A stretch of 5,571 bases of DNA from the NCBI GenBank assembly GCA_013696065.1, contig JACCZJ010000407.1:1-5571 (forward strand), read 5' to 3'. The DNA is from Nocardioidaceae bacterium. Lineage in GTDB: Bacteria > Actinomycetota > Actinomycetes > Propionibacteriales > Nocardioidaceae. Below are positions 1-5,571 of this stretch, piece after piece. The translations under genes and the position numbers were made by a program. Under the pieces are notes generated by a model. It made no database searches. It was given only the letters and a program-made list of their open reading frames with translations, and was not told the DNA's origin. Within the stretch, counting starts at the first letter, position 1, and each line of letters opens with the position of its first letter.

Positions 1-5
1 CCCCC

Positions 6-644
6 ATGCAGATCCACGTGATCGATCATCCACTCGTCGCCCACAAACTCACCGTCTTGCGTGACGAACGGACCGACTCACCCACCTTTCGGAGGTTGAC
101 CGAGGAGCTGGTGACACTGCTCGCTTACGAGGCGACTCGGGAGGTGCGCACCCAAGCGGTAGAGATCAGAACACCGGTGACTTCCACAGTGGGGGTAAAA
201 CTTGCCACGCCCAAGCCGCTGGTCGTCCCTATCTTGCGAGCGGGGTTGGGCATGCTCGAGGGGATGGTCCGGCTGCTGCCTACTGCTGAGGTCGGGTTCT
301 TGGGCATGCTCCGCGACGAGGAGACGCTGTTGGCCTCGACATACGCCGAGCGATTGCCTCTGGATCTGTCGGGACGCCAGTGCTATCTGCTTGACCCCAT
401 GCTGGCGACAGGTGGGACCCTCAGCGACGCCATCGGCTTCTTGGTGGATCGCGGAGCCGACCACATCACCGCGATCTGCCTGCTCGTGGCACCCGAGGGA
501 TGTGCCCGGCTCGAGCGTGAGCTGGAGGGACTTCACATCCCCGTCACGGTCGTCACTGCCGCCATGGACGACAAGCTGAACGCCAAGGGCTACATCGTGC
601 CCGGCCTGGGTGACGCGGGCGACCGCCTCTACGGCGTGGTCTAG
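6..644 (+). CDS. upp: Uracil phosphoribosyltransferase (UPRTase)
   Basis: This cytosolic enzyme of pyrimidine salvage converts uracil and PRPP to UMP and diphosphate. The 212-aa product is close to the usual 207-210 aa. It opens with the family-typical MQIHVIDHPL and an RDERTD segment at residues 19-24. PILRAGLGM lies at about 75-83. The PRPP-binding loop DPMLATGGT is at 130-138, and the uracil-binding C-terminal segment YIVPGLGDAGDR is at 196-207, so all main catalytic motifs are present and the gene looks intact. The ATG at 6 fits the conserved N-terminus, but only five bases precede it, so no ribosome binding site or promoter can be judged. It is the only plus-strand gene and converges on pntB, so it is not part of the neighbouring operon. 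The family assignment is very secure. Confidence 0.97.
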   Translation: MQIHVIDHPLVAHKLTVLRDERTDSPTFRRLTEELVTLLAYEATREVRTQAVEIRTPVTSTVGVKLATPKPLVVPILRAGLGMLEGMVRLLPTAEVGFLGMLRDEETLLASTYAERLPLDLSGRQCYLLDPMLATGGTLSDAIGFLVDRGADHITAICLLVAPEGCARLERELEGLHIPVTVVTAAMDDKLNAKGYIVPGLGDAGDRLYGVV

Positions 645-650
645 ACCCCT

Positions 651-686
651 GAGCCCTGCCTGGCCAGCTAGCCGCGCGGGCAGCTC
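651..686. terminator. Possible bidirectional terminator hairpin between upp and pntB
   Basis: GAGC-(CC)-TGCC at 651-660 can pair with GGCA-GCTC at 679-686, giving an 8-bp GC-rich stem with a 2-nt bulge. The 18-nt loop contains a further small GGC/GCC pairing. It starts six bases after the upp stop, in a 76-bp gap between convergent genes, where a shared terminator is expected. There is no T-tract on either side. Actinobacterial terminators often lack one, but this also means the call rests on position and a modest stem only. Nothing else is recognisable in the gap. Confidence 0.3.
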
Positions 687-720
687 GTGCAGACCGTCAC
701 ACCTCCCGGCCGCATGTGAG

Positions 721-2109
721 TCAGATGGACTTGACGGCCGTGAGGAGCTTGCCCATGGTGTCTTTGGCGTCGCCGAACAGCAGGGTGGTTTTCGGGTCGA
801 ACAGCAACTCGTTCTCGATGCCAGCAAAGCCCGGTCGCATCGAGCGCTTCATGAAGATGATCTGTTCGGCTTCGTCGGCGTTGAGGATCGGCATGCCGTA
901 GATCGGTGCGCTCGGCGTCGTCCGGGCCGCGGGGTTGACCACGTCGTTGGCGCCGACCACGAGCACGACGTCGGCATCCTTGAACTCACCGTTGATCTCG
1001 TCCATTTCCTTGAGTTGCTCGTAGGGAACCTGCGCCTCCGCCAGGAGCACGTTCATGTGGCCCGGCAAGCGACCGGCGACGGGATGGATCGCGTAGTCGA
1101 CATCGATTCCCTTTTCGCCGAGCACGTCGACGAGCTCCCGCAGCGTGTGCTGCGCTTGCGCGACCGCCAAACCGTAACCGGGGACGATGATGACGCGGTG
1201 TGCGTAGCCCAACAGGATCGCGACGTCTTGCGGCCCCGCCGAACGTACCGGCCGATCGGATATCTCGCCAGCCCCCAGCGTTGAACCGCCCTTCAGGGCG
1301 CCGAACAGCGTGTTGAACAGTGATCGGCCCATCGCTGCCGCCATCAACTTGGTGAGCAGCGTTCCGGACGCGCCAACCAGCGTCCCCGCCACCAAGAGCA
1401 CGGTGTTGCCCAGCACGTAGCCGCCGGCGGCCACCGTAAGACCGGTAAAGGCGTTGAGCAGCGAAATGACGATGGGCACATCGGCGCCACCCACCGGCAG
1501 GACCAGCAGCACGCCCAGCGCCAGCCCGAGCACGCCGAGCACGATGCCTGACCAGATGCTTGCGTCGAGGACCATCACCACGCTCAACGCGAAGCACGCC
1601 AGCAGCGCACCCCCGAACAGAATCGGCAAGCCGGGGAACGTGACGGGACGACTCGTCATCAGCTCCTGCAATTTGGCGAAGGTCACCATCGACCCCGAGA
1701 AGCTGACTCCCCCGATCACGATCGTGAAAGCCGTCGCGGCCAGGTCGAACTCGGGGGCAGCACCCACGCCGCTGAGGGCGACCAGGTGACGCAGCTCGAG
1801 CAGAGCGACCAGGGCGGCTGCGCCCCCGCCGACACCGTTGAAGAGTGCGACCAGTTGTGGCATCTGGGTCATCTGCACCCGTCGGGCGCCGACAACACCC
1901 ACGACGGTGCCGACGGCGATCGCGATGAGAATCGGCAGCAGGTGGTCCAGATCCCTCGCAAAGAAGATGGTGCCGCATGCCAGCACCGCCCCTACCGCGC
2001 CGATCAGGTTGCCGTTGCGGGCCGTCTTCGGTGACGACAACCCCTTCAGCGACAAGATGAAGCAGACGGCCGCGACCAGGTAAGCCAGCTGAGCCCAGGT
2101 CGGCGTCAC
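721..2109 (-). CDS. pntB: NAD(P) transhydrogenase subunit beta
   Basis: This is the beta subunit of the membrane proton-translocating transhydrogenase, which drives hydride transfer from NADH to NADP+ with the proton gradient. The 462-aa product matches the usual length. Residues 1-265 are a run of hydrophobic segments (membrane domain II). Residues 290-462 are the cytosolic NADP(H)-binding domain III, with PGYGLAVAQAQ (310-320), HPVAGRLPGHMNVLLAEA (342-359), VGANDVVNPAA (385-395), KRSMRPGFAG (421-430) and GDAKD (446-450). Asn219 in the VISLLNAF segment matches the conserved Asn of the E. coli channel (Asn222). The position of E. coli His91 is Asn91 here. The GTG at 2109 is chosen because it overlaps the pntAb stop as GTGA, has AGGAG 8 nt upstream, and gives the family's N-terminus. 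The frame stays open for 357 bp further upstream, but that part lies over pntAb. Confidence 0.96.
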   Translation of the reverse strand: MTPTWAQLAYLVAAVCFILSLKGLSSPKTARNGNLIGAVGAVLACGTIFFARDLDHLLPILIAIAVGTVVGVVGARRVQMTQMPQLVALFNGVGGGAAALVALLELRHLVALSGVGAAPEFDLAATAFTIVIGGVSFSGSMVTFAKLQELMTSRPVTFPGLPILFGGALLACFALSVVMVLDASIWSGIVLGVLGLALGVLLVLPVGGADVPIVISLLNAFTGLTVAAGGYVLGNTVLLVAGTLVGASGTLLTKLMAAAMGRSLFNTLFGALKGGSTLGAGEISDRPVRSAGPQDVAILLGYAHRVIIVPGYGLAVAQAQHTLRELVDVLGEKGIDVDYAIHPVAGRLPGHMNVLLAEAQVPYEQLKEMDEINGEFKDADVVLVVGANDVVNPAARTTPSAPIYGMPILNADEAEQIIFMKRSMRPGFAGIENELLFDPKTTLLFGDAKDTMGKLLTAVKSI

Positions 2110-2414
2110 TTGGCCGACTCCTGCGGCTGGGGTTTGGGGCGCCTGACGAACATCTGCAGCATGCGATCGGTGACCACAAAGCCGCCGACCATGTTGATGG
2201 TCGCGAGCACGATGGCGATCAGCCCCACGACGAGTCCAGTCGTCGACTCCACCGATCCCGTCACGATGATCGCACCCAACAAGATGACGCCGTGGATGGC
2301 GTTGGCGCCAGACATCAAAGGAGTGTGCAAGGTCGACGAGACCTTGGATATGACCTCGATGCCGACAAAAACGCTCAGCACAAAGATCGTCAACCAGACG
2401 ATGGGTTCGCTCAT
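2106..2414 (-). CDS. pntAb: NAD(P) transhydrogenase subunit alpha, membrane part (alpha-2)
   Basis: This 102-aa protein is the membrane part of the alpha subunit, encoded separately from the NAD-binding part as in Rhodospirillum rubrum and Thermus. In E. coli the two are fused in one PntA. Three hydrophobic segments are visible, at about 5-22, 37-53 and 58-80. They are followed by a short charged tail ending in RRPKPQPQESAK. The signature TLHTPLMSGANAIHG (28-42) matches the E. coli segment TLHTPLMSVTNAISG, as I recall it, but has His41 where E. coli has Ser. This may be the channel histidine, since PntB lacks the usual one. The ATG at 2414 overlaps the pntAa stop as ATGA and has GGAGG 7 nt upstream. 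A longer in-frame start exists 63 bp upstream, but its extra 21 residues are Arg/Pro-rich and lie over pntAa, so I reject it. Confidence 0.94.
   Translation of the reverse strand: MSEPIVWLTIFVLSVFVGIEVISKVSSTLHTPLMSGANAIHGVILLGAIIVTGSVESTTGLVVGLIAIVLATINMVGGFVVTDRMLQMFVRRPKPQPQESAK
2118..2122 (-). promoter_or_regulatory. Ribosome binding site of pntB
   Basis: AGGAG on the minus strand lies 8 nt before the GTG start of pntB and inside the 3' end of pntAb. It decides the start in a frame that remains open far upstream. With the GTGA overlap it indicates translational coupling of the two membrane subunits. Confidence 0.8.
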
Positions 2415-3535
2415 GCGCCGCCCTCCAGCAGCTCGCGGGTGGGTGCGTGGGTGACCTGGCCGGCATGGGTCACGCAAGAGCCGGCGACGATCTCGTCCTC
2501 GAAATCGGGCGCGAACGCACCTTCATGCGTCATCAGCGTCACGATGTGGATGAGGTTCTGCGCATAGAGCTTGCTCGCTGGGCCAGGCATCTGGCTCGGC
2601 ACGTTGAAGGCCCCCCAAATCTGGGCTCCCCCCACCTGCACGACACTTCCGGCCACCGCCCCCTCGACGTTTCCGCCCGTCTCGGCGGCGAGATCCACGA
2701 TCACTGAGCCCTGCTTCATCTGCTCCACCATCTCGGTTGTCACCAGCAACGGCGCCTGCCGTCCAGGGACGGCCGCCGTGGTGATCAGGGCGTCAGCAGC
2801 GGCGATGTATGGCGACAAAGCCTCACGCTGCCGCGCCGCCCTGTCCTCGGTCATCTCCCGGGCATAGCCGCCGGAGCCCTCGAGCGTCTCGAGTTCAAGC
2901 TCGATGGCGGTGGCGCCCATCGACTGGATCTCCTCGGCAGCGGCCGCGCGAACGTCATATCCCTTGACCACGGCACCGAGTCGCTTGGCCGTGGCTATCG
3001 CCTGCAGCCCGGCCACGCCAGCTCCCAGCACGACGACCTCGGCCGGTTTGATGGTGCCAGCGGCCGTCATGTTGAGGGGGAAGAAACGTCGCAGCCGCTG
3101 CGCTGCCACGATCGCTGCCCGATAGCCGGCTACCAGCGCTTGGGAACTCAGCGCATCCATGGATTGGGCCCGCGAGATGCGAGGTACGAGCTCCATCGAG
3201 AACGAGGTGACGTTCACATCTCGGCGTTCAGCGACAAGGTCCAGCGATTGTCCTGGGGAGAGAAAGGAGATGGTGGCGGCGCCTGGCTCGAGACGTCGCA
3301 CTTGTTGGCTCGTCAGTGGCTGAACCGAAAGAACCACGTCCGCCGCGGTGAGCGCGGAAGGGTCGACGGTGGCTCCCTCAGCGGCATATTCGTCATCGCC
3401 ATAGAGGGCGAGTGCGCCAGCATCGGGCTCCACTGCGACCTCGATACCTTGGTCGGTGAGCTTGGAGACCAACTCCGGCACCATCGCCACGCGTGCTTCG
3501 CCTTCGCGCGTCTCTTTGACGACTGCAAGTTTCAC
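2411..3535 (-). CDS. pntAa: NAD(P) transhydrogenase subunit alpha, NAD(H)-binding part (alpha-1)
   Basis: This is the soluble NAD(H)-binding domain I of the proton-translocating transhydrogenase. It docks on the cytosolic face of the PntAb/PntB membrane part and exchanges hydride with domain III of PntB. The 374-aa length fits stand-alone alpha-1 subunits. It shares the alanine dehydrogenase fold. KETREGEARVAM (7-18) is the N-terminal signature, and RAQSMDALSSQ (122-132) is a loop typical of transhydrogenases. The Rossmann glycine motif GAGVAGLQAIATAKRLGA (171-188) is followed by YDVR (193-196), and then TTAAVPGRQAP (252-262) and DLAAETGGN (281-289). These transhydrogenase-specific motifs, plus the two following genes, rule out alanine dehydrogenase. 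The start is GTG, giving the expected M-K-L-A-V-V-K-E N-terminus. It is first in the operon, 64 bp after menB, with its own candidate leaderless promoter. Confidence 0.96.
   Translation of the reverse strand: MKLAVVKETREGEARVAMVPELVSKLTDQGIEVAVEPDAGALALYGDDEYAAEGATVDPSALTAADVVLSVQPLTSQQVRRLEPGAATISFLSPGQSLDLVAERRDVNVTSFSMELVPRISRAQSMDALSSQALVAGYRAAIVAAQRLRRFFPLNMTAAGTIKPAEVVVLGAGVAGLQAIATAKRLGAVVKGYDVRAAAAEEIQSMGATAIELELETLEGSGGYAREMTEDRAARQREALSPYIAAADALITTAAVPGRQAPLLVTTEMVEQMKQGSVIVDLAAETGGNVEGAVAGSVVQVGGAQIWGAFNVPSQMPGPASKLYAQNLIHIVTLMTHEGAFAPDFEDEIVAGSCVTHAGQVTHAPTRELLEGGA
2422..2426 (-). promoter_or_regulatory. Ribosome binding site of pntAb
   Basis: A full GGAGG on the minus strand lies 7 nt before the pntAb ATG, within the last codons of pntAa. 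It supports the short 102-aa start over the longer reading frame and indicates coupled translation with pntAa. Confidence 0.8.
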
Positions 3536-3542
3536 GACGCTG

Positions 3543-3572
3543 AACCTAGACGACCGAGCTGGTCTCCGTCAC
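3543..3572 (-). promoter_or_regulatory. Candidate leaderless promoter of the pnt operon
   Basis: On the minus strand a TAGGTT hexamer (3543-3548, pattern TANNNT) ends 7 nt before the GTG start of pntAa. That places the expected transcription start at or next to the start codon. A GTGACG hexamer (3567-3572) resembling the -35 consensus TTGACA (4 of 6) lies 18 bp further upstream. No convincing Shine-Dalgarno sequence precedes the GTG. TANNNT at this spacing is the usual layout of leaderless genes in actinobacteria. It implies that the pnt genes can be transcribed independently of menB. This is inferred from sequence alone. Confidence 0.45.
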
Positions 3573-3599
3573 CCCAGGACCCTGCTCGCAGGCCATTTG

Positions 3600-4571
3600 T
3601 TAGTAATAGTGAGGAAAGTCGGTCCAATCAGCGGACCGCTTTTCCAGGAAGGAGTCGCGCCCCTCGGCAGCCTCGTCGGTGCCGTAAGCCAACCGAGTCG
3701 CCTCACCCGCGAAGAGCTGCTGCCCGACCAGCCCGTCGTCGATCAGGTTGAACGCGTACTTGAGCATCCGCTGCGCGGTGGGCGACTTCGCGTTGATCTT
3801 GCGCGCCCATTCCAGTGCCGTGGACTCCAGCTGAGCATGGGGTATGACGGCGTTGACCATGCCCATCCGGTGACCGGCCACGGCGTCGTACTCCTCACCC
3901 AGAAAGAAGATCTCGCGGGCGAACTTCTGCCCGACCTGCCGGGCCAGGTATGCCGAGCCGAAGCCACCGTCGAACGACGCCACATCGGCGTCGGTCTGCT
4001 TGAAACGAGAATGCTCGGCGGAGGCGAGGGTCAAGTCGGACACCACGTGCAAGCTGTGTCCACCACCGGCAGCCCAGCCCGGCACCACACAGATCACGAT
4101 CTTGGGCATGAACCTGATCAGCCGTTGGCATTCGAGGATGTGCAGGCGTCCCAACCGGGCCTTGTCGACGGCTGGACGGCCAGGCTCTGACCGACCGGCA
4201 CCGACAGCACCCCGCCCTGCACTGTCGTCGTCGCTGCCTTGCACTCCCTCATGACTCTCGTACTGGTAACCCGCTTTGCCTCGAATCCGCTGATCGCCGC
4301 CGGAGCAGAACGCCCACCCGCCGTCTTTGGGCGACGGGCCGTTGCCTGTCAGCAGCACGCATCCGACGTCTGGACTGGTCCGTGCGTCCTCGAGGCAGCG
4401 GTAGAGCTCATCGACGGTGTGCGGTCGAAACGCGTTGCGAACCTCCGGGCGGTCGAACGCGATGCGCACGGTCCCCTGGTGGACGGCGCGGTGGTAGGTC
4501 ACGTCTGTCAGGTCCTCGAAACCGGGAACGGTCCGCCAGGCTGAGGGGTCGAAGATCTCAGAGACGATCAT
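3600..4571 (-). CDS. menB: 1,4-dihydroxy-2-naphthoyl-CoA synthase
   Basis: MenB is a cytosolic crotonase-family enzyme that closes the second ring of menaquinone, turning o-succinylbenzoyl-CoA into 1,4-dihydroxy-2-naphthoyl-CoA. Diagnostic segments are RPEVRNAFRPHTVDEL (41-56), GGWAFCSGGDQRIRG (84-98, first oxyanion-hole region), GWAAGGGHSLH (165-175), QTDADVASFDGGFGS (192-206) and VGQKFAREIFFLG (213-225). Asp201 matches the catalytic Asp192 of the M. tuberculosis enzyme, and Tyr296 its Tyr287. Asp194 matches its Asp185. Enzymes with Asp here do not need the bicarbonate used by E. coli-type MenB, which has Gly. Residues 105-140 form a Gly/Ser/Asp-rich insertion longer than in mycobacteria, making 323 aa in total. 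I start at the ATG at 4571, because the upstream ATG at 4583 lies inside a probable -10 hexamer and adds only four residues. No other men gene is in view. Confidence 0.95.
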   Translation of the reverse strand: MIVSEIFDPSAWRTVPGFEDLTDVTYHRAVHQGTVRIAFDRPEVRNAFRPHTVDELYRCLEDARTSPDVGCVLLTGNGPSPKDGGWAFCSGGDQRIRGKAGYQYESHEGVQGSDDDSAGRGAVGAGRSEPGRPAVDKARLGRLHILECQRLIRFMPKIVICVVPGWAAGGGHSLHVVSDLTLASAEHSRFKQTDADVASFDGGFGSAYLARQVGQKFAREIFFLGEEYDAVAGHRMGMVNAVIPHAQLESTALEWARKINAKSPTAQRMLKYAFNLIDDGLVGQQLFAGEATRLAYGTDEAAEGRDSFLEKRSADWTDFPHYY

Positions 4572-4578
4572 GGCGACG

Positions 4579-4584
4579 AGCATA
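4579..4584 (-). promoter_or_regulatory. Candidate -10 element of a leaderless menB promoter
   Basis: TATGCT on the minus strand (TANNNT pattern) ends 7 nt before the ATG at 4571, the same spacing as in front of pntAa. No Shine-Dalgarno sequence precedes either in-frame ATG, and no clear -35 hexamer is visible at 16-19 bp. The hexamer contains the upstream in-frame ATG (4581-4583). If it is the -10 box, that ATG lies upstream of the transcript and cannot be the start. Confidence 0.45.
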
Positions 4585-4598
4585 AGCGCGCCACTGCG

Positions 4599-5258
4599 TC
4601 AGCCGTCCGACTCGACCGTGAGCTCGATGGATGTGGTCAGCGTGGCGAGATGCTGGAGGCGGGCCAGCTCCGACTCGAGGATCTCCGGTCCGCCGTGGCG
4701 GCCGAGGATCACGATGCGGCCTATCCCTGCCATCGGTGCTGCAGCCACCTCGGTGTTGTTCCAGCCGTCCCAGCTGTCTTGTACGTCGACACGCTGGGCA
4801 TGCTCGAAGGCAAACCAGGTGGTCGCCTCGGCCGGGAGGTCAGGTGCGTTGGAGGTCTTCTCGACACAGGTCACCGCGCCTGCAATGAAGGCGGCCAGAC
4901 AGGCCCAATCGCTTCGGAAGATACGCGGCAGCAGGTGGGTCAGGTGATGCAACGCCTGTCCAGGATCGTTGGTGATGACCTCGATTGCTTCGAGGTCGAG
5001 ATGCAGGTTGCCCCGAGCGGAGTACTGCGAAACCCACAGCACCCGGACGCCATCGAGCTTCTGCACCGCAGACACCAACATGTCGGGCATCACGCCTGGT
5101 TGGGAGTTCAGATACACGTCATCGACGGCCGAGCCGTCAGGGCGATGTTCGACCACCTCGATCGACTCGATGTTTGCTCCGGCCATACCAAGCGCCGTCG
5201 CCACCGCTCCCAACGACCCGGGCACATCAGGCAGCTCGATCCTCAGCAGATGACTCAT
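4599..5258 (-). CDS. ACT-domain protein, putative amino-acid-binding regulator
   Basis: This 219-aa soluble protein has no visible signal peptide or membrane segment. Residues 3-76 fit an ACT domain: strand LLRIEL, the ligand-loop motif LPDVPGSLGAVATAL (9-23) with Gly14 at the usual effector site, then GANIESIEVVE and a second half ending in DGVRVLWVSQY. The C-terminal part (about 90-215) contains LLPRIFRSDWACLAAF (109-124) and ends in a strand-rich stretch, RIVILGRHGG to IELTVESDG. I do not recognise it as an enzyme. Similar two-part proteins occur widely in actinobacteria as uncharacterised ACT-domain proteins, and the ligand and target are unknown. The ATG at 5258 gives an N-terminus that begins directly with the ACT strand. 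GGGGGA lies 10 nt upstream, rather far for a ribosome binding site. It sits 49 bp after the kinase gene and 27 bp before menB, but the functional link is unclear. Confidence 0.8.
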   Translation of the reverse strand: MSHLLRIELPDVPGSLGAVATALGMAGANIESIEVVEHRPDGSAVDDVYLNSQPGVMPDMLVSAVQKLDGVRVLWVSQYSARGNLHLDLEAIEVITNDPGQALHHLTHLLPRIFRSDWACLAAFIAGAVTCVEKTSNAPDLPAEATTWFAFEHAQRVDVQDSWDGWNNTEVAAAPMAGIGRIVILGRHGGPEILESELARLQHLATLTTSIELTVESDG

Positions 5259-5307
5259 CCGTCGTTAGTCCCCCGCTCGGACGTACAGAAACTCTCGGTC
5301 GCTCGCA

Positions 5308-5571
5308 TTAAGCCGACCGCATGGCGTCGTAGTTGGCTCGTGTGGGGGGGTCAGCGCCGGCTCGGCCACACGTCATGGCGGACACGTCGATTGCTCTTTG
5401 GAGTACCGCACGCAACGCCGCGGCGGGTTGCTCGGCAATAGCGGCGGCGGACAGACACTCAGTGTCGGCCAGTCCTGACAACAGGCCAGCCTCGAACGAA
5501 TCCCCCGCACCGATCGTGTCGACGACCTCTACCTTGACGCCCTCGAGCTCCACAGACTCACCACTCGCCTT
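5308..5571 (-). CDS. PfkB-family carbohydrate kinase, C-terminal fragment
   Basis: Only the last 87 residues are in the window. The reading frame is open to the right edge, so the gene begins outside and is cut by the window rather than broken. The PfkB signature DTIGAGDSFEAG is clear at residues 18-29 of the fragment: GAGD forms the anion hole, and its Asp24 is the catalytic base that activates the sugar hydroxyl for phosphate transfer from ATP. The tail, with CGRAGADPPTRA (68-79), resembles fructokinase-type members, whose C-terminus usually carries a Cys-x-Arg-x-Gly-Ala motif. Fructokinase or a related sugar kinase is therefore most likely. The N-terminal half that contacts the sugar is not visible, so the substrate cannot be fixed. 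It is codirectional with the ACT gene. Confidence 0.88.
   Translation of the reverse strand, partial: KASGESVELEGVKVEVVDTIGAGDSFEAGLLSGLADTECLSAAAIAEQPAAALRAVLQRAIDVSAMTCGRAGADPPTRANYDAMRSA

Noticed and set aside
78..827. 249-residue minus-strand reading frame antisense to upp and spanning the convergent gap
   Set aside because: Cys/Ser/Arg/Gln-rich composition without any domain, lying over the secure upp and pntB genes. It is a high-GC shadow frame.
610..1284. 224-residue plus-strand reading frame opposite pntB
   Set aside because: Antisense to well-conserved domain III motifs of PntB, with a biased Arg/Asp/His composition and no recognisable domain.
986..2179. 397-residue minus-strand reading frame inside pntB
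   Set aside because: Arg/Gly/Pro-rich frame-shifted translation of pntB. The pntB frame carries all the family motifs.
721..2466. A single 581-residue minus-strand reading frame covering pntB plus an N-terminal extension
   Set aside because: The first 119 residues are Arg/His/Pro-rich out-of-frame translation of pntAb and the pntAa end. The GTG at 2109 with AGGAG gives the family's exact N-terminus.
3577..3594. Small hairpin just after the menB stop (CCTG-CTCG-CAGG with a possible GG/CC extension) as a menB terminator
   Set aside because: The uninterrupted stem is only 4 bp, extended by 2 bp across a bulge, with no T-tract. It is too weak to call, though a terminator here would fit the separate pnt promoter.
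3140..3751. 203-residue plus-strand reading frame crossing the menB-pntAa gap
   Set aside because: Antisense to the pntAa start and the menB end, low-complexity Arg/Pro/Ser tail, no domain.
5259..5307. Promoter for the ACT gene in the 49-bp gap after the kinase
   Set aside because: No TANNNT hexamer at a sensible distance and no -35-like box. The ACT gene may be cotranscribed with the kinase.
4650..5441. 263-residue plus-strand reading frame opposite the ACT and kinase genes
   Set aside because: Antisense to two recognisable genes, and its composition is typical of a complementary-strand shadow.

Overview
The window looks like ordinary core-metabolism DNA from a high-GC Gram-positive bacterium, most likely an actinomycete (Actinomycetota). 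The basis is the GC-rich third codon positions, the GTG starts, and a MenB and uracil phosphoribosyltransferase that resemble the mycobacterial versions as I recall them. Two genes also seem to start directly downstream of a -10 element, as is common for leaderless mRNAs in this phylum. I cannot name a genus. There is no mobile element, CRISPR array, RNA gene or phage gene.

Layout: upp (uracil phosphoribosyltransferase) is the only plus-strand gene, at the left edge. It converges on a block of minus-strand genes across a 76-bp gap that holds a weak hairpin. Read in the direction of transcription, from right to left, that block is: the 3' end of a PfkB-family sugar kinase cut by the window edge; a 219-aa ACT-domain protein of unknown ligand; menB (1,4-dihydroxy-2-naphthoyl-CoA synthase, menaquinone synthesis); then the three-gene proton-translocating transhydrogenase operon pntAa-pntAb-pntB.

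The pnt genes are tightly coupled. Both junctions are 4-bp overlaps (ATGA and GTGA) with a strong Shine-Dalgarno sequence inside the upstream gene. The transhydrogenase uses the proton gradient to reduce NADP+ with NADH, and MenB helps make the menaquinone of the respiratory chain that builds that gradient. This is a loose bioenergetic theme rather than one pathway. pntAa and menB each have a TANNNT hexamer exactly 7 nt before the start codon and no convincing Shine-Dalgarno sequence, which suggests separate leaderless promoters. For menB this moves the start 12 bp inside the longest possible reading frame.

I found no novel system. The points most worth a second look are the location of the proton-channel histidine in the transhydrogenase (on PntAb, with Asn at the E. 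coli PntB His91 position), the paired leaderless promoters, and a long low-complexity insertion in MenB.
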